From NCBI RefSeq assembly GCF_017368815.1, contig NZ_JAFNME010000014.1, positions 1-64,000 on the forward strand: a stretch of 64,000 nucleotides of DNA, given 5' to 3'. The stretch comes from Comamonas denitrificans. GTDB lineage: Bacteria; Pseudomonadota; Gammaproteobacteria; Burkholderiales; Burkholderiaceae_C. The notes under the pieces are model-generated. The model searched no databases. It was not told where the DNA came from and worked only from the letters and a program-made list of their open reading frames with translations. This document shows, piece by piece, positions 46,348 to 53,525 of the stretch. Position 1 is the stretch's first letter, and each line of letters begins with the position of its first letter. Made by a program: the position numbers and the translations under genes.

Positions 46348-47484
46348 ATGCAAAAAATCGCTGTTGTCGGGGCGGGGCGCATAGGCACAACGATTGCCAG
46401 TATGTTGGCGCATACTGGGGATTACCACGTTCATGTCCTGGATCCTCATGACCAGGCTTTGGCCGCTTTACCGAAGCATGCGGCGATTGTGCCGGTGCAG
46501 CTCACGCCGCAAATGGAGGGTGCTGATTTAGCAGCGCTGCTGGCGGGCAGTTTTGCCTTGTTGAGTGCCGCACCATTTCACCAAATGCAACGCTGGGCCC
46601 AGGCGGCGGTGGCCGTGGGGGCACATTACCTGGATTTGACCGAGGATATTCAATCGACCCAGGCAATTGCCGCGCTTAGTCAGCAGGCCAGCACGGCCTT
46701 GATTCCCCAGTGCGGGCTGGCGCCGGGCTTTGTCTCAATTGCTGCGCACCATTTGTGCCAAGCGTTTGACGCTTTGGATACTGTGCATTTGCGCGTCGGA
46801 GCGCTGCCGCGTTGTGCCGATAACAGCTTGGGCTACCAGCTGTCCTGGAGTACCGAGGGGGTCATTAACGAGTATTGCCAGCCGTGCGAGGCGATTGTGG
46901 ATGGTCAGCGGCAATCGCTGCCGGCCTTGCAAGGGTTGGAGCGGCTGCGGGTGCTGGGCCAAGATTACGAAGCCTTTAACACCTCGGGCGGCGTAGGCAG
47001 CTTGGTGCAAAGTTTGGCCGGGCAGGTGCGCGAACTCAATTACAAAACCTTGCGCTACCCCGGTCACGCTGAGCGCATGCGCTTTTTGCTGGATGAACTG
47101 CGGCTGCGCGATCAGCGGGCGTTACTGCGGCAAATTTTGGAGCAAGCCCTGCCAGCGACTGAGCAAGACGTGGTGGTGATTTTTATCAGCGTCAGTGGCC
47201 AGCAGGGTGGGCGTTTGCTGCAGCGCCATTACGCCCAAGAGATTTACGGTACCACCCTGCATGGGCGCGCGATCAGTGCGATCCAGAACAGCACAGCTTC
47301 GAGTATTTGCGCGGTGCTGGATTTGCTTGCCCAGGGGCAGCTGCCGCAAAGCGGTTGGGTCCGCCAAGAAGCGATTGCCTTGCCCCTGTTTCTGGCCAAC
47401 CGCTTTGGTGCGGTGTACGCCCCGAAGGTCGATTGCGCCCACTCTGCAAATGTTGCAGACCCTGCCCATTTCCGTTCACTCTAA
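46348..47484 (+). CDS. Saccharopine dehydrogenase-family oxidoreductase, likely lysine 6-dehydrogenase
   Basis: A 378-residue NAD(P)-dependent dehydrogenase with the N-terminal Rossmann loop AVVGAGRIGTTIASML. The middle LIPQCGLAPGFVSIAAHHL and the later NYKTLRYPGHAERMRFLLDEL fit the saccharopine dehydrogenase/lysine 6-dehydrogenase family. The next gene, 17 bp on, encodes an antiquitin-like aldehyde dehydrogenase. I infer oxidation of lysine (or saccharopine) to piperideine-6-carboxylate/aminoadipate semialdehyde, which the next enzyme oxidises. No saccharopine-forming reductase is adjacent, which favours direct lysine 6-dehydrogenation. Confidence 0.78.
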   Translation: MQKIAVVGAGRIGTTIASMLAHTGDYHVHVLDPHDQALAALPKHAAIVPVQLTPQMEGADLAALLAGSFALLSAAPFHQMQRWAQAAVAVGAHYLDLTEDIQSTQAIAALSQQASTALIPQCGLAPGFVSIAAHHLCQAFDALDTVHLRVGALPRCADNSLGYQLSWSTEGVINEYCQPCEAIVDGQRQSLPALQGLERLRVLGQDYEAFNTSGGVGSLVQSLAGQVRELNYKTLRYPGHAERMRFLLDELRLRDQRALLRQILEQALPATEQDVVVIFISVSGQQGGRLLQRHYAQEIYGTTLHGRAISAIQNSTASSICAVLDLLAQGQLPQSGWVRQEAIALPLFLANRFGAVYAPKVDCAHSANVADPAHFRSL

Positions 47485-47501
47485 GCTTTGGAGGTCACGC
47501 C

Positions 47502-49031
47502 ATGCCGCAGCAAACCATTCAATATTCAGAATATGCCAGCACCGCTGCCCATATTTTGCAAACTCTGGGGGTGGCGTTGCCACCGCTGGAGGCCGCAGGC
47601 CCCCATTTATTCATCCACAGCCCCATTGATGGCCAACGCCTGGCACTGCTGCAATGCACCACGGTTGCGCAAACGCGGCAGCAGGTGGCGCAAGCGCAAC
47701 AAGCCCAAGCGGTTTGGCAGCACGTCCCCGCCCCCCAGCGTGGGGCGGTGGTGCGGGTGTTGGGTGATTTGGTGCGCCAGCACAAGGCGGCATTGGCCGA
47801 GCTGATCAGTCTGGAAGTGGGCAAAATCCGCAGCGAAAGCCTGGGCGAGGTACAGGAAGTGATCGATATGTGCGATTTTGCCCAAGGCCTGTCGCGCCAG
47901 CTGTATGGACTGACCATGCCCAGCGAGCGCCCCGAACACCAACTGCGCGAGACTTGGCATCCGCTGGGCGTGGTGGGCATCATCACCGCATTTAACTTTC
48001 CCATGGCGGTGTGGGCGTGGAATGCGGCCTTGGCCCTGGTGTGCGGCAATGCCCTGGTGTGGAAACCGTCAGAGAAAACCCCGCTGTGCGCCCTGGCCTT
48101 GCACCAGTTGCTGCAGCAAGCGTTGCAAGCAGAAGGTCACGCGCCAGCCATTTCCAGTGTGGTGCTGGGCCATGCCGATGTGGGCCAGGCCTTGGTCGAA
48201 GCGCCTGCGGTGCGCTTGGTCAGTGCCACCGGCTCCACCCCAATGGGGCGGGTGGTGGGGCAAGCCTGTGCCCAGCGGTTTAAACGCAGCTTGCTGGAGT
48301 TGGGCGGCAACAATGCGGCTGTAGTGTGCGCCAGTGCTGATGTGGCCCTGGCTTTGCGGGCGGTGGTGTTCGCGGCGGTGGGCACGGCGGGGCAGCGCTG
48401 CACCACGCTGCGGCGTTTGTTCATTCACCGTTCCTTGTACGCCGATTTTGTGCAGCGCTTGCAAGCGGTGTACGAGCATTTGCCGGTGGGCAACCCGCTG
48501 GCCGCTGACACGCTGGTGGGGCCGTTGATTGATAGCCTGGCGTTGGAATCCATGCAGGTGGCCCTGCTGGAGGCCCAGGCGCTGGGGGCGCAGGTGTACG
48601 GTGGGGAGGTGCTCAGCCATGGCCGGGGCAGCTATGTGGATCCGGCCCTGGTTGAAATGCCCAGCCACAGTGGGCCTATGCTGCGCGAGACGTTTGCGCC
48701 GATTTTGTATGTCTTGCCCTTTGATACGCTGGCCGAGGCGATCGCTCTGGTGAATGCCAGCGAGCATGGCCTGTCGGCCTCCATCTTCACCCATGACTTG
48801 CGCGAGGCCGAACTGTTTTGCAGTGCCGCCGGGGCCGAGTGCGGCATTGTGAATGTGAACATTGGAACCTCCGGCGCAGAAATTGGCGGGGCTTTTGGTG
48901 GCGAAAAAGCCACCGGCGGCGGGCGCGAAGCGGGCTCAGACAGCTGGAAGGCGTATATGCGCCGCACCACCAACACCATCAATTACGGCCACAGCCTGCC
49001 ATTGGCCCAGGGTGTGCGGTTTGAGGTGTGA
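47502..49031 (+). CDS. Aminoadipate-semialdehyde (piperideine-6-carboxylate) dehydrogenase, ALDH7-like
   Basis: A 509-residue aldehyde dehydrogenase. General base E266 in LLELGGNNAAV and nucleophile C300 in GTAGQRCTTLRRL are present. GQRCTTLRRL, NVNIGTSGAEIGGAFGGEK and GREAGSDSWKAYMRRTTNTI are the distinguishing marks of the ALDH7/antiquitin group. The expected product is 2-aminoadipate, a candidate substrate of the LysN-like aminotransferase at 27.8 kb. Start ATG 47502 with GGAGG upstream. Confidence 0.87.
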   Translation: MPQQTIQYSEYASTAAHILQTLGVALPPLEAAGPHLFIHSPIDGQRLALLQCTTVAQTRQQVAQAQQAQAVWQHVPAPQRGAVVRVLGDLVRQHKAALAELISLEVGKIRSESLGEVQEVIDMCDFAQGLSRQLYGLTMPSERPEHQLRETWHPLGVVGIITAFNFPMAVWAWNAALALVCGNALVWKPSEKTPLCALALHQLLQQALQAEGHAPAISSVVLGHADVGQALVEAPAVRLVSATGSTPMGRVVGQACAQRFKRSLLELGGNNAAVVCASADVALALRAVVFAAVGTAGQRCTTLRRLFIHRSLYADFVQRLQAVYEHLPVGNPLAADTLVGPLIDSLALESMQVALLEAQALGAQVYGGEVLSHGRGSYVDPALVEMPSHSGPMLRETFAPILYVLPFDTLAEAIALVNASEHGLSASIFTHDLREAELFCSAAGAECGIVNVNIGTSGAEIGGAFGGEKATGGGREAGSDSWKAYMRRTTNTINYGHSLPLAQGVRFEV

Positions 49032-49049
49032 GAGAGGGAGGATTTTTGA

Positions 49050-49145
49050 TCAAATAAGGAGCTATTCCCGCTGTAATAGCAACAAATTCAAGCAATAAAT
49101 CTTGAAATTTGTTGTAGATAAAGCGGGAGTAGCTCTTTTATTTTT
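49050..49145. repeat. Dispersed palindrome overlapping the ispF stop
   Basis: Arms AAATAAGGAGCTATTCCCGCT (from 49052) and AAAGCGGGAGTAGCTCTTTT (49120-49139) pair well. An inner pair AACAAATTCAAG / CTTGAAATTTGTT makes a second stem. It separates convergent genes, and its right arm includes the stop codon of ispF (49138-49140). Confidence 0.87.
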
Positions 49146-49626
49146 TGATTAGCAGCGCAATGGCCCGCGCTTCCATGGAATGCCCTGCGCCCACGGGGCC
49201 CAGTTTTTCGGCGGTTTTGGCTTTGACGTTGATTTGGCTGATATCCACCCCCAAAGTCTGGGCAATGCAGGCGCACATGGCCGGGATGTGCGGGGCCAGT
49301 TTGGGTTTTTGGGCCACGATGGTGCTGTCCAGATTGATCAGCTCAAAACCTGCCGCACGCACGCGGCGCATGGCTTCGGCCAGCAGTACGACGGAGCTGG
49401 CACCGTAAAACTGCGCATCCGTATCGGGAAAATGGCGGCCAATATCGCCCAGGGCGGCCGCGCCCAGCACGGCATCGGTGATGGCGTGCAAGAGCACATC
49501 GGCATCCGAATGCCCCAGCAGGCCGTGGCTATGGGGCACGGGCACACCGCCCAGCAGCAAGGGGCGGCCGGGGACGAGGGCATGCACATCCCAGCCTTCG
49601 CCGATGCGTAAATGGAGTAGGTTCAT
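49138..49626 (-). CDS. ispF: 2-C-methyl-D-erythritol 2,4-cyclodiphosphate synthase
   Basis: A non-mevalonate isoprenoid enzyme of 162 residues. [22 protein letters not shown] with the metal ligands D and [30 protein letters not shown], and the C-terminal [14 protein letters not shown] are diagnostic. Start ATG 49626; an open extension to 49725 is not conserved. ispD, often adjacent, is not here. Confidence 0.96.
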   Translation of the reverse strand: MNLLHLRIGEGWDVHALVPGRPLLLGGVPVPHSHGLLGHSDADVLLHAITDAVLGAAALGDIGRHFPDTDAQFYGASSVVLLAEAMRRVRAAGFELINLDSTIVAQKPKLAPHIPAMCACIAQTLGVDISQINVKAKTAEKLGPVGAGHSMEARAIALLIKK

Positions 49627-49672
49627 TAAATGGATAGCTTTCTCGGCTGATGTATCAAGGCTTTGAGCGGTT

Positions 49673-50272
49673 TTAGATGTTTTCTTCCAGCGCCTGGCTT
49701 TCTGGGCTGGTGCCCGCCGCTTCAATCAAGTGGGCCAGCAGCTGCGGGATGTGCTCGCCGCTGTGCACCAATTCCATTTGCCAGTCGCCCATGAATTCGC
49801 TTTGCACCGTGCCCTGGAGGAACTGCAGCATGCTGTCGTAATAGCCTGCGACGTTGAGGATGCCAATGGGCTTGTCGTGGTAGCCCAGCTGGCGCCACGT
49901 CCACACCTCAAACAATTCTTCAAACGTGCCAATGCCGCCGGGCAGGGCCAAAAAAGCATGGCTGCGCTCGGCCATCATGGCTTTGCGCTGGTGCATGTTG
50001 GCGACGATGTGCAGCTCATCGCACAGCGGGTTGGCCACTTCGCGATCGACCAGCGCCTGCGGGATGATGCCCACCACGCGCCCGCCAGCTTGGCGGGTGG
50101 CCTCGGCCACCTGGCCCATCAAGCCGGTGCGCCCGCCGCCATAGACCAGTTGCCCGCCGTGGTGGCCAATCCATTGGCCCACGGCGGTGGCGGCATCCAG
50201 GTAGCGGGCATCGTTGCCAGGGCGCGAACCGCAGTAAACGCACAGGGAAAAAGTCGGTTCTGTGTTGAGCAT
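49673..50272 (-). CDS. LOG-family cytokinin riboside 5'-monophosphate phosphoribohydrolase
   Basis: A 199-residue TIGR00730/LOG protein that hydrolyses the N-glycosidic bond of nucleotide 5'-monophosphates. Motifs: [19 protein letters not shown] and the catalytic [21 protein letters not shown]. Bacterial members act on AMP or cytokinin nucleotides; the physiological substrate is unclear. Start ATG 50272. Between ispF and dgkA, minus strand. Confidence 0.9.
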   Translation of the reverse strand: MLNTEPTFSLCVYCGSRPGNDARYLDAATAVGQWIGHHGGQLVYGGGRTGLMGQVAEATRQAGGRVVGIIPQALVDREVANPLCDELHIVANMHQRKAMMAERSHAFLALPGGIGTFEELFEVWTWRQLGYHDKPIGILNVAGYYDSMLQFLQGTVQSEFMGDWQMELVHSGEHIPQLLAHLIEAAGTSPESQALEENI

Positions 50273-50311
50273 GCGTGGTGGTGTGTTGGGAGCAATCAAT
50301 GGGCTGAAAAA

Positions 50312-50695
50312 TTAAACAACGAACCGGGCCAGCAAGGCGCTGCCCCAGGTCAGACTGAGCAGCACCAAGCTAACCAAGACGGCGGCGCTGCCCAGGTCTT
50401 TGGCTTTTTTGGACAGCGGGTGCAGCTCTGGGCCAATGCGGTCAATGGCCGCTTCGATGCCGCTATTGAGCAGCTCCACTATCAAAACCAGGAGCACACT
50501 GCCAGCCAGCAGCATGCGTTCTACCCAGTTTTGGCCTAAGAGAAAAGCGGCGGGCAGCAAGAGGATGGACAGCTGCACCTCTAGGCGAAAAGCCTTTTCT
50601 TGCCAGCCAGCGTGCAAGCCTTGCAAAGAATAGCCCGTGGCATGCCACAGGCGCGAGAGGCCTTGGCGGGCTTTGTGTGGGTGGGGGGCCGTCAT
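50312..50695 (-). CDS. dgkA: Diacylglycerol kinase
   Basis: A small integral-membrane kinase of 127 residues that recycles diacylglycerol to phosphatidic acid. Three hydrophobic helices; the signature VELLNSGIEAAIDRIG and the following HPLSKKAKDLGSAAVL are the active-site region. The FRLEVQLSILLLP segment is also typical. Start ATG 50695, overlapping the end of the RDD gene by four bases, so it is co-translated. Confidence 0.94.
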   Translation of the reverse strand: MTAPHPHKARQGLSRLWHATGYSLQGLHAGWQEKAFRLEVQLSILLLPAAFLLGQNWVERMLLAGSVLLVLIVELLNSGIEAAIDRIGPELHPLSKKAKDLGSAAVLVSLVLLSLTWGSALLARFVV

Positions 50696-51186
50696 GGGGC
50701 TTGCAGCAGTTGGGTTTTGGCCCAGGCATCGTGCCAAAACTGGCCTTGGGGGTGCAGGCGGCTGGCCAGCATCCACAGCACCACCCACACGCCCAGCACG
50801 ATGGACAAATGCGTCACCGCCAAAGGCCAGGGCGTGAGCTGCAGCAGCAGCGGCAGCCCCCAAATCCAGCTAAAAGCATAGCGGGTAAGGGCCCGGATGC
50901 GGGTGAGCCGGTAGCCTTGGGCATCGACGATGGTGATGCGCCAAGTCTTCATCGGCAGGGTTTGGCCACGTTGCCAAAAATAAACGAAGTAAGCGCCCCA
51001 CAGCGTCAAGGTGCTGGCTTGTAGCAGGGCTGGGTGGTTCAGGGCGGGCAGCACTATAGCTAGCGCACTTTGCAGCAGCACCGCCACCATCATCAAAGCA
51101 AACAGCACCAAGCCTTCATAGAGCCAGCAGGCCATGCGCCGGGCCAGACTGGCAGGAACCAAGGTGGGGGTGGGGGGAGTGGCCAT
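50692..51186 (-). CDS. RDD family membrane protein
   Basis: A 164-residue RDD protein. The family-defining R and D residues lie in LARRMACWLYEGLVLFALM and in QFWHDAWAKTQLL near the end; LPMKTWRITIVDAQG is the internal signature. About four membrane helices. Function unproven; some members act as ion exchangers. Terminal overlap with dgkA and a 27-bp gap from the DUF3106 gene place it in the sigma-factor operon. Confidence 0.88.
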   Translation of the reverse strand: MATPPTPTLVPASLARRMACWLYEGLVLFALMMVAVLLQSALAIVLPALNHPALLQASTLTLWGAYFVYFWQRGQTLPMKTWRITIVDAQGYRLTRIRALTRYAFSWIWGLPLLLQLTPWPLAVTHLSIVLGVWVVLWMLASRLHPQGQFWHDAWAKTQLLQAP

Positions 51187-51213
51187 GCCGCGCAAACGCT
51201 TCCTTTGGAAAAA

Positions 51214-52101
51214 TCAAGGTTGCGAGTGTAGGGCCTCTGGCGCGGGGGCGGGCGCTGCCGGGGTGGCCGGTGCTGGCAAGGCCGATAGCGGGGGCAGCTC
51301 CATGGTGTACATGGGCTGGGGAACTTCGACTGGAGCGGGGGCCGCTTCGACCAGCGGGGGCAATGGGGTGGCCTGCACGGGTTTGGAGGTGGTGACGGCG
51401 GAGGTGCTGGCACCAGAGGACGGGCTGGGCGGCGTTGGCAGAGGCGCGGTTTGGGCTGGCGGCAGCGGGGCTGGCGCTGGGGTGGGGGGCACAAACGGTT
51501 TGGGGCGGTTGAGCTTGCGGCGTGTGTTTTTGGCTTTGCGCTTTTGTTCTGCTTTCAGGCCTTCGGCCTTGAGGCGCTCTTTTTCAGCCGCCGTGAGGGC
51601 CTGGTATTCCTGCCATTTGAGCAGCAAATCGTCCGGGGTCAGGCGTTTGGCATTTTCAAAATTAAGCCGTGCCTGGTTGCGTTGTTGAGCGCTCAAACTG
51701 GCCCAGGAGAGCATGCGCTCGTGCAGCTTGGCCTGCTCTTTTTCGCTCATGCTGGGGTAGCGGTCGGCCAGCACCAGCCAGCGGCGCTTGGTCAGCGCAC
51801 CCATGGCAGGCCATTGCAGGTGCAAAGGGTCGAGAATTTGACGCTGCGCAGCAGTGATGTCTTGCCACTCGGGCCCGGCGCTGCTCAGGCGCAGCCGGTT
51901 GGGTGTATCGGTGGTGAGGCGAGGGCTGTTTTGGTCTTCATGCACCGCCAAGGCGGGGGGCACGGCGCTGGGGGCCATGGCCATATAGGGAATCAACCAC
52001 GCACCGATACCGGCCAGCACTGCCAGCACCGCCCCAGCAAAAACCAGGGGCAGGTGTGCAGTCTTTTTCTTGCAAGGCAAAGAGGAGGTAAGTGGCTGCA
52101 T
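51214..52101 (-). CDS. DUF3106 domain-containing membrane-anchored protein
   Basis: A 295-residue protein: a short cytoplasmic part, one membrane helix at about 18-40 (LPLVFAGAVLAVLAGIGAWL), then a helical periplasmic DUF3106 domain (about 65-175) with repeated L/I-T/S-x2-Q/D motifs (DITAAQRQIL, SLSAQQRNQA, RLTPDDLLLK), followed by a basic patch and about 90 residues of P/A/T-rich low complexity. The repeated motif recalls the LTxxQ helices of CpxP/Spy, but homology is not claimed. Biological role unknown. Start ATG 52101. Confidence 0.83.
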   Translation of the reverse strand: MQPLTSSLPCKKKTAHLPLVFAGAVLAVLAGIGAWLIPYMAMAPSAVPPALAVHEDQNSPRLTTDTPNRLRLSSAGPEWQDITAAQRQILDPLHLQWPAMGALTKRRWLVLADRYPSMSEKEQAKLHERMLSWASLSAQQRNQARLNFENAKRLTPDDLLLKWQEYQALTAAEKERLKAEGLKAEQKRKAKNTRRKLNRPKPFVPPTPAPAPLPPAQTAPLPTPPSPSSGASTSAVTTSKPVQATPLPPLVEAAPAPVEVPQPMYTMELPPLSALPAPATPAAPAPAPEALHSQP

Positions 52102-52163
52102 GCCGTGAAGAGGGGCCTTGTGCAATGGCAGGGGGTGAATCTGAGGCGTTAAGAGCAGGCCGG

Positions 52164-52634
52164 TTAAGGCGTGGTTTTTTGACTGGTTTCCAAGAAGTGC
52201 AAGAAGCCTGGGTCTGTGTAGGCATCCGGCGGCAAGGCACTGGTGAGCAGCTCGGCATCGACATTGGCCAAGCCAACGGTGGCGCGGCTGTCTTCTTGGA
52301 TGCCGATGGTGATCACGCCAATGGCCAGGATGAGCAGTGGCAAAAAGGTGAGCGCTTTGCGAATCCAGGATGCGGTGTTGTCGGGTAAATGGCCACCAAC
52401 ACCAGCCGTTTGCAACTGCGGGGCGCTCGCATATTGACGCAAGGGCGCTGCGCCGCGTTTGCGCTGGGCCACCGCCTGCTCGCGGGCGGCGCGCAGGCGT
52501 TCGGTGACAACATAGGGCAGCTCCTCTTGCGACTGGTTCAGGTGCGCTACCAAAGAGCGGGCAAAGCGCTCTTGGGCGTGTTCATCCAGCGGTGTGAAGT
52601 GTTGGGGCTGAAGGGGCGTGGTCGAGGGGGTCAT
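52164..52634 (-). CDS. DUF3619 protein, candidate anti-sigma factor
   Basis: A 156-residue protein with about 90 cytoplasmic residues, one membrane helix at about 94-112 (ALTFLPLLILAIGVITIGI) and a short periplasmic end. The N-terminal part LDEHAQERFARSLVAHLNQS is helical. Sigma factor and this gene overlap by four bases (ATGA), the usual arrangement of an ECF sigma factor with its membrane anti-sigma factor. The role as anti-sigma factor is inferred from topology and position only. Confidence 0.83.
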   Translation of the reverse strand: MTPSTTPLQPQHFTPLDEHAQERFARSLVAHLNQSQEELPYVVTERLRAAREQAVAQRKRGAAPLRQYASAPQLQTAGVGGHLPDNTASWIRKALTFLPLLILAIGVITIGIQEDSRATVGLANVDAELLTSALPPDAYTDPGFLHFLETSQKTTP

Positions 52635-53203
52635 AGTTCTATTCCTTGGGCTTTGAGGGCTTTGCTCAATGTTTGCACAGCCCGAAAGCAATGGGTCTTG
52701 ACGCTGCCTTCCGAGCAGCCCATGGCGGCAGCGGTTTCGGCAACGTCAAGCTCCTCCCAGTAACGCAAAAGAAAGGCTTCGCGTTGACGTGCAGGAAGCA
52801 TTTGGATTTCTTTTTCAATACTTTGCAACAACTGTTTGCGCTCTGTCAGCGTCTCGGCACTGCTTTCAACGTACTCGGGGTTGCTGCTGGCGTAGGTTTG
52901 CAGCCAGTCAAAGTCATCGCCATCGGCGTTGATGGCATGCTCCAGAGCCGATATGTTGGTAAAGAGCGCATTGCGTGTTTTTTGTCGCCGAAACCAGTCC
53001 AAGGTGCTGTTGGCCAGGATGCGGTGAAACAGCATGGGCAGCTCCTCGGGCGGTTTATCCCCGTAGTGGTGGCTGAGTTTGAGCATGCTGTCTTGGACGA
53101 TGTCCAGCGCGGCCTCCTCATCACGCACCTGATAAACCGTGCGTTTGAAAGCGCGTTTGTCCACGCTTTGGAGGAAGGAGTTGAGCTCTTGTGCGGTGGC
53201 CAA
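52631..53203 (-). CDS. ECF-type RNA polymerase sigma factor
   Basis: A sigma-70 family factor of 190 residues with region 2 (AALDIVQDSMLKLSHHYGD, LFHRILANSTLDWFRRQ) and region 4 (LPARQREAFLLRYWEELD, VAETAAAMGCSEGSVKTHCF). No ATG exists upstream of region 2. I take TTG 53203, giving MATAQELNSFLQSV, which fits the family N-terminus; TTG 53230 would add nine residues. Neither has a good RBS. It heads a four- to five-gene minus-strand operon: sigma, DUF3619, DUF3106, RDD, dgkA. Confidence 0.87.
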   Translation of the reverse strand: MATAQELNSFLQSVDKRAFKRTVYQVRDEEAALDIVQDSMLKLSHHYGDKPPEELPMLFHRILANSTLDWFRRQKTRNALFTNISALEHAINADGDDFDWLQTYASSNPEYVESSAETLTERKQLLQSIEKEIQMLPARQREAFLLRYWEELDVAETAAAMGCSEGSVKTHCFRAVQTLSKALKAQGIEL

Positions 53204-53304
53204 GGGGTGGCAAAGGAGAATGGACGACAAGTGTAGCGATCGCGGTAACGCTGTCGCCTACAGGAAAAGCAGGATTATCGCATTGCGTGGGCTGTGGCAG
53301 AAAA

Positions 53305-53370
53305 ATGCTCGGTGCGGCGATTGTTGCAGTGCCATAATAAATTCTTGCAGTGCAACATATCGCGCAGTGC
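53305..53370 (+). promoter_or_regulatory. Candidate short leader ORF and GCAGTGC direct repeats upstream of ilvI
   Basis: An 11-codon frame at 53305-53337 would encode MLGAAIVAVP, with leucine, isoleucine and two valines. GCAGTGC recurs at 53326, 53347 and 53364, the second as the palindrome TTGCAGTGCAA. No terminator hairpin follows, so a leader-peptide attenuator is not demonstrated; the repeats could be operator half-sites. Confidence 0.25.
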
Positions 53371-53525
53371 AAAAAAGGCAAACGGGTCACCGTTCGGCGT
53401 TCGTAGCTATTGGTAGCAGCGCCTATGGCGATGGCACAAAGTCCCAAGCCGGCCTCAAAAGGGCTGCGTGCAAGGGGCACCGAAGGTTTTTCGTTAGAGA
53501 AATTCACAAAGGTTGAATCACACAT

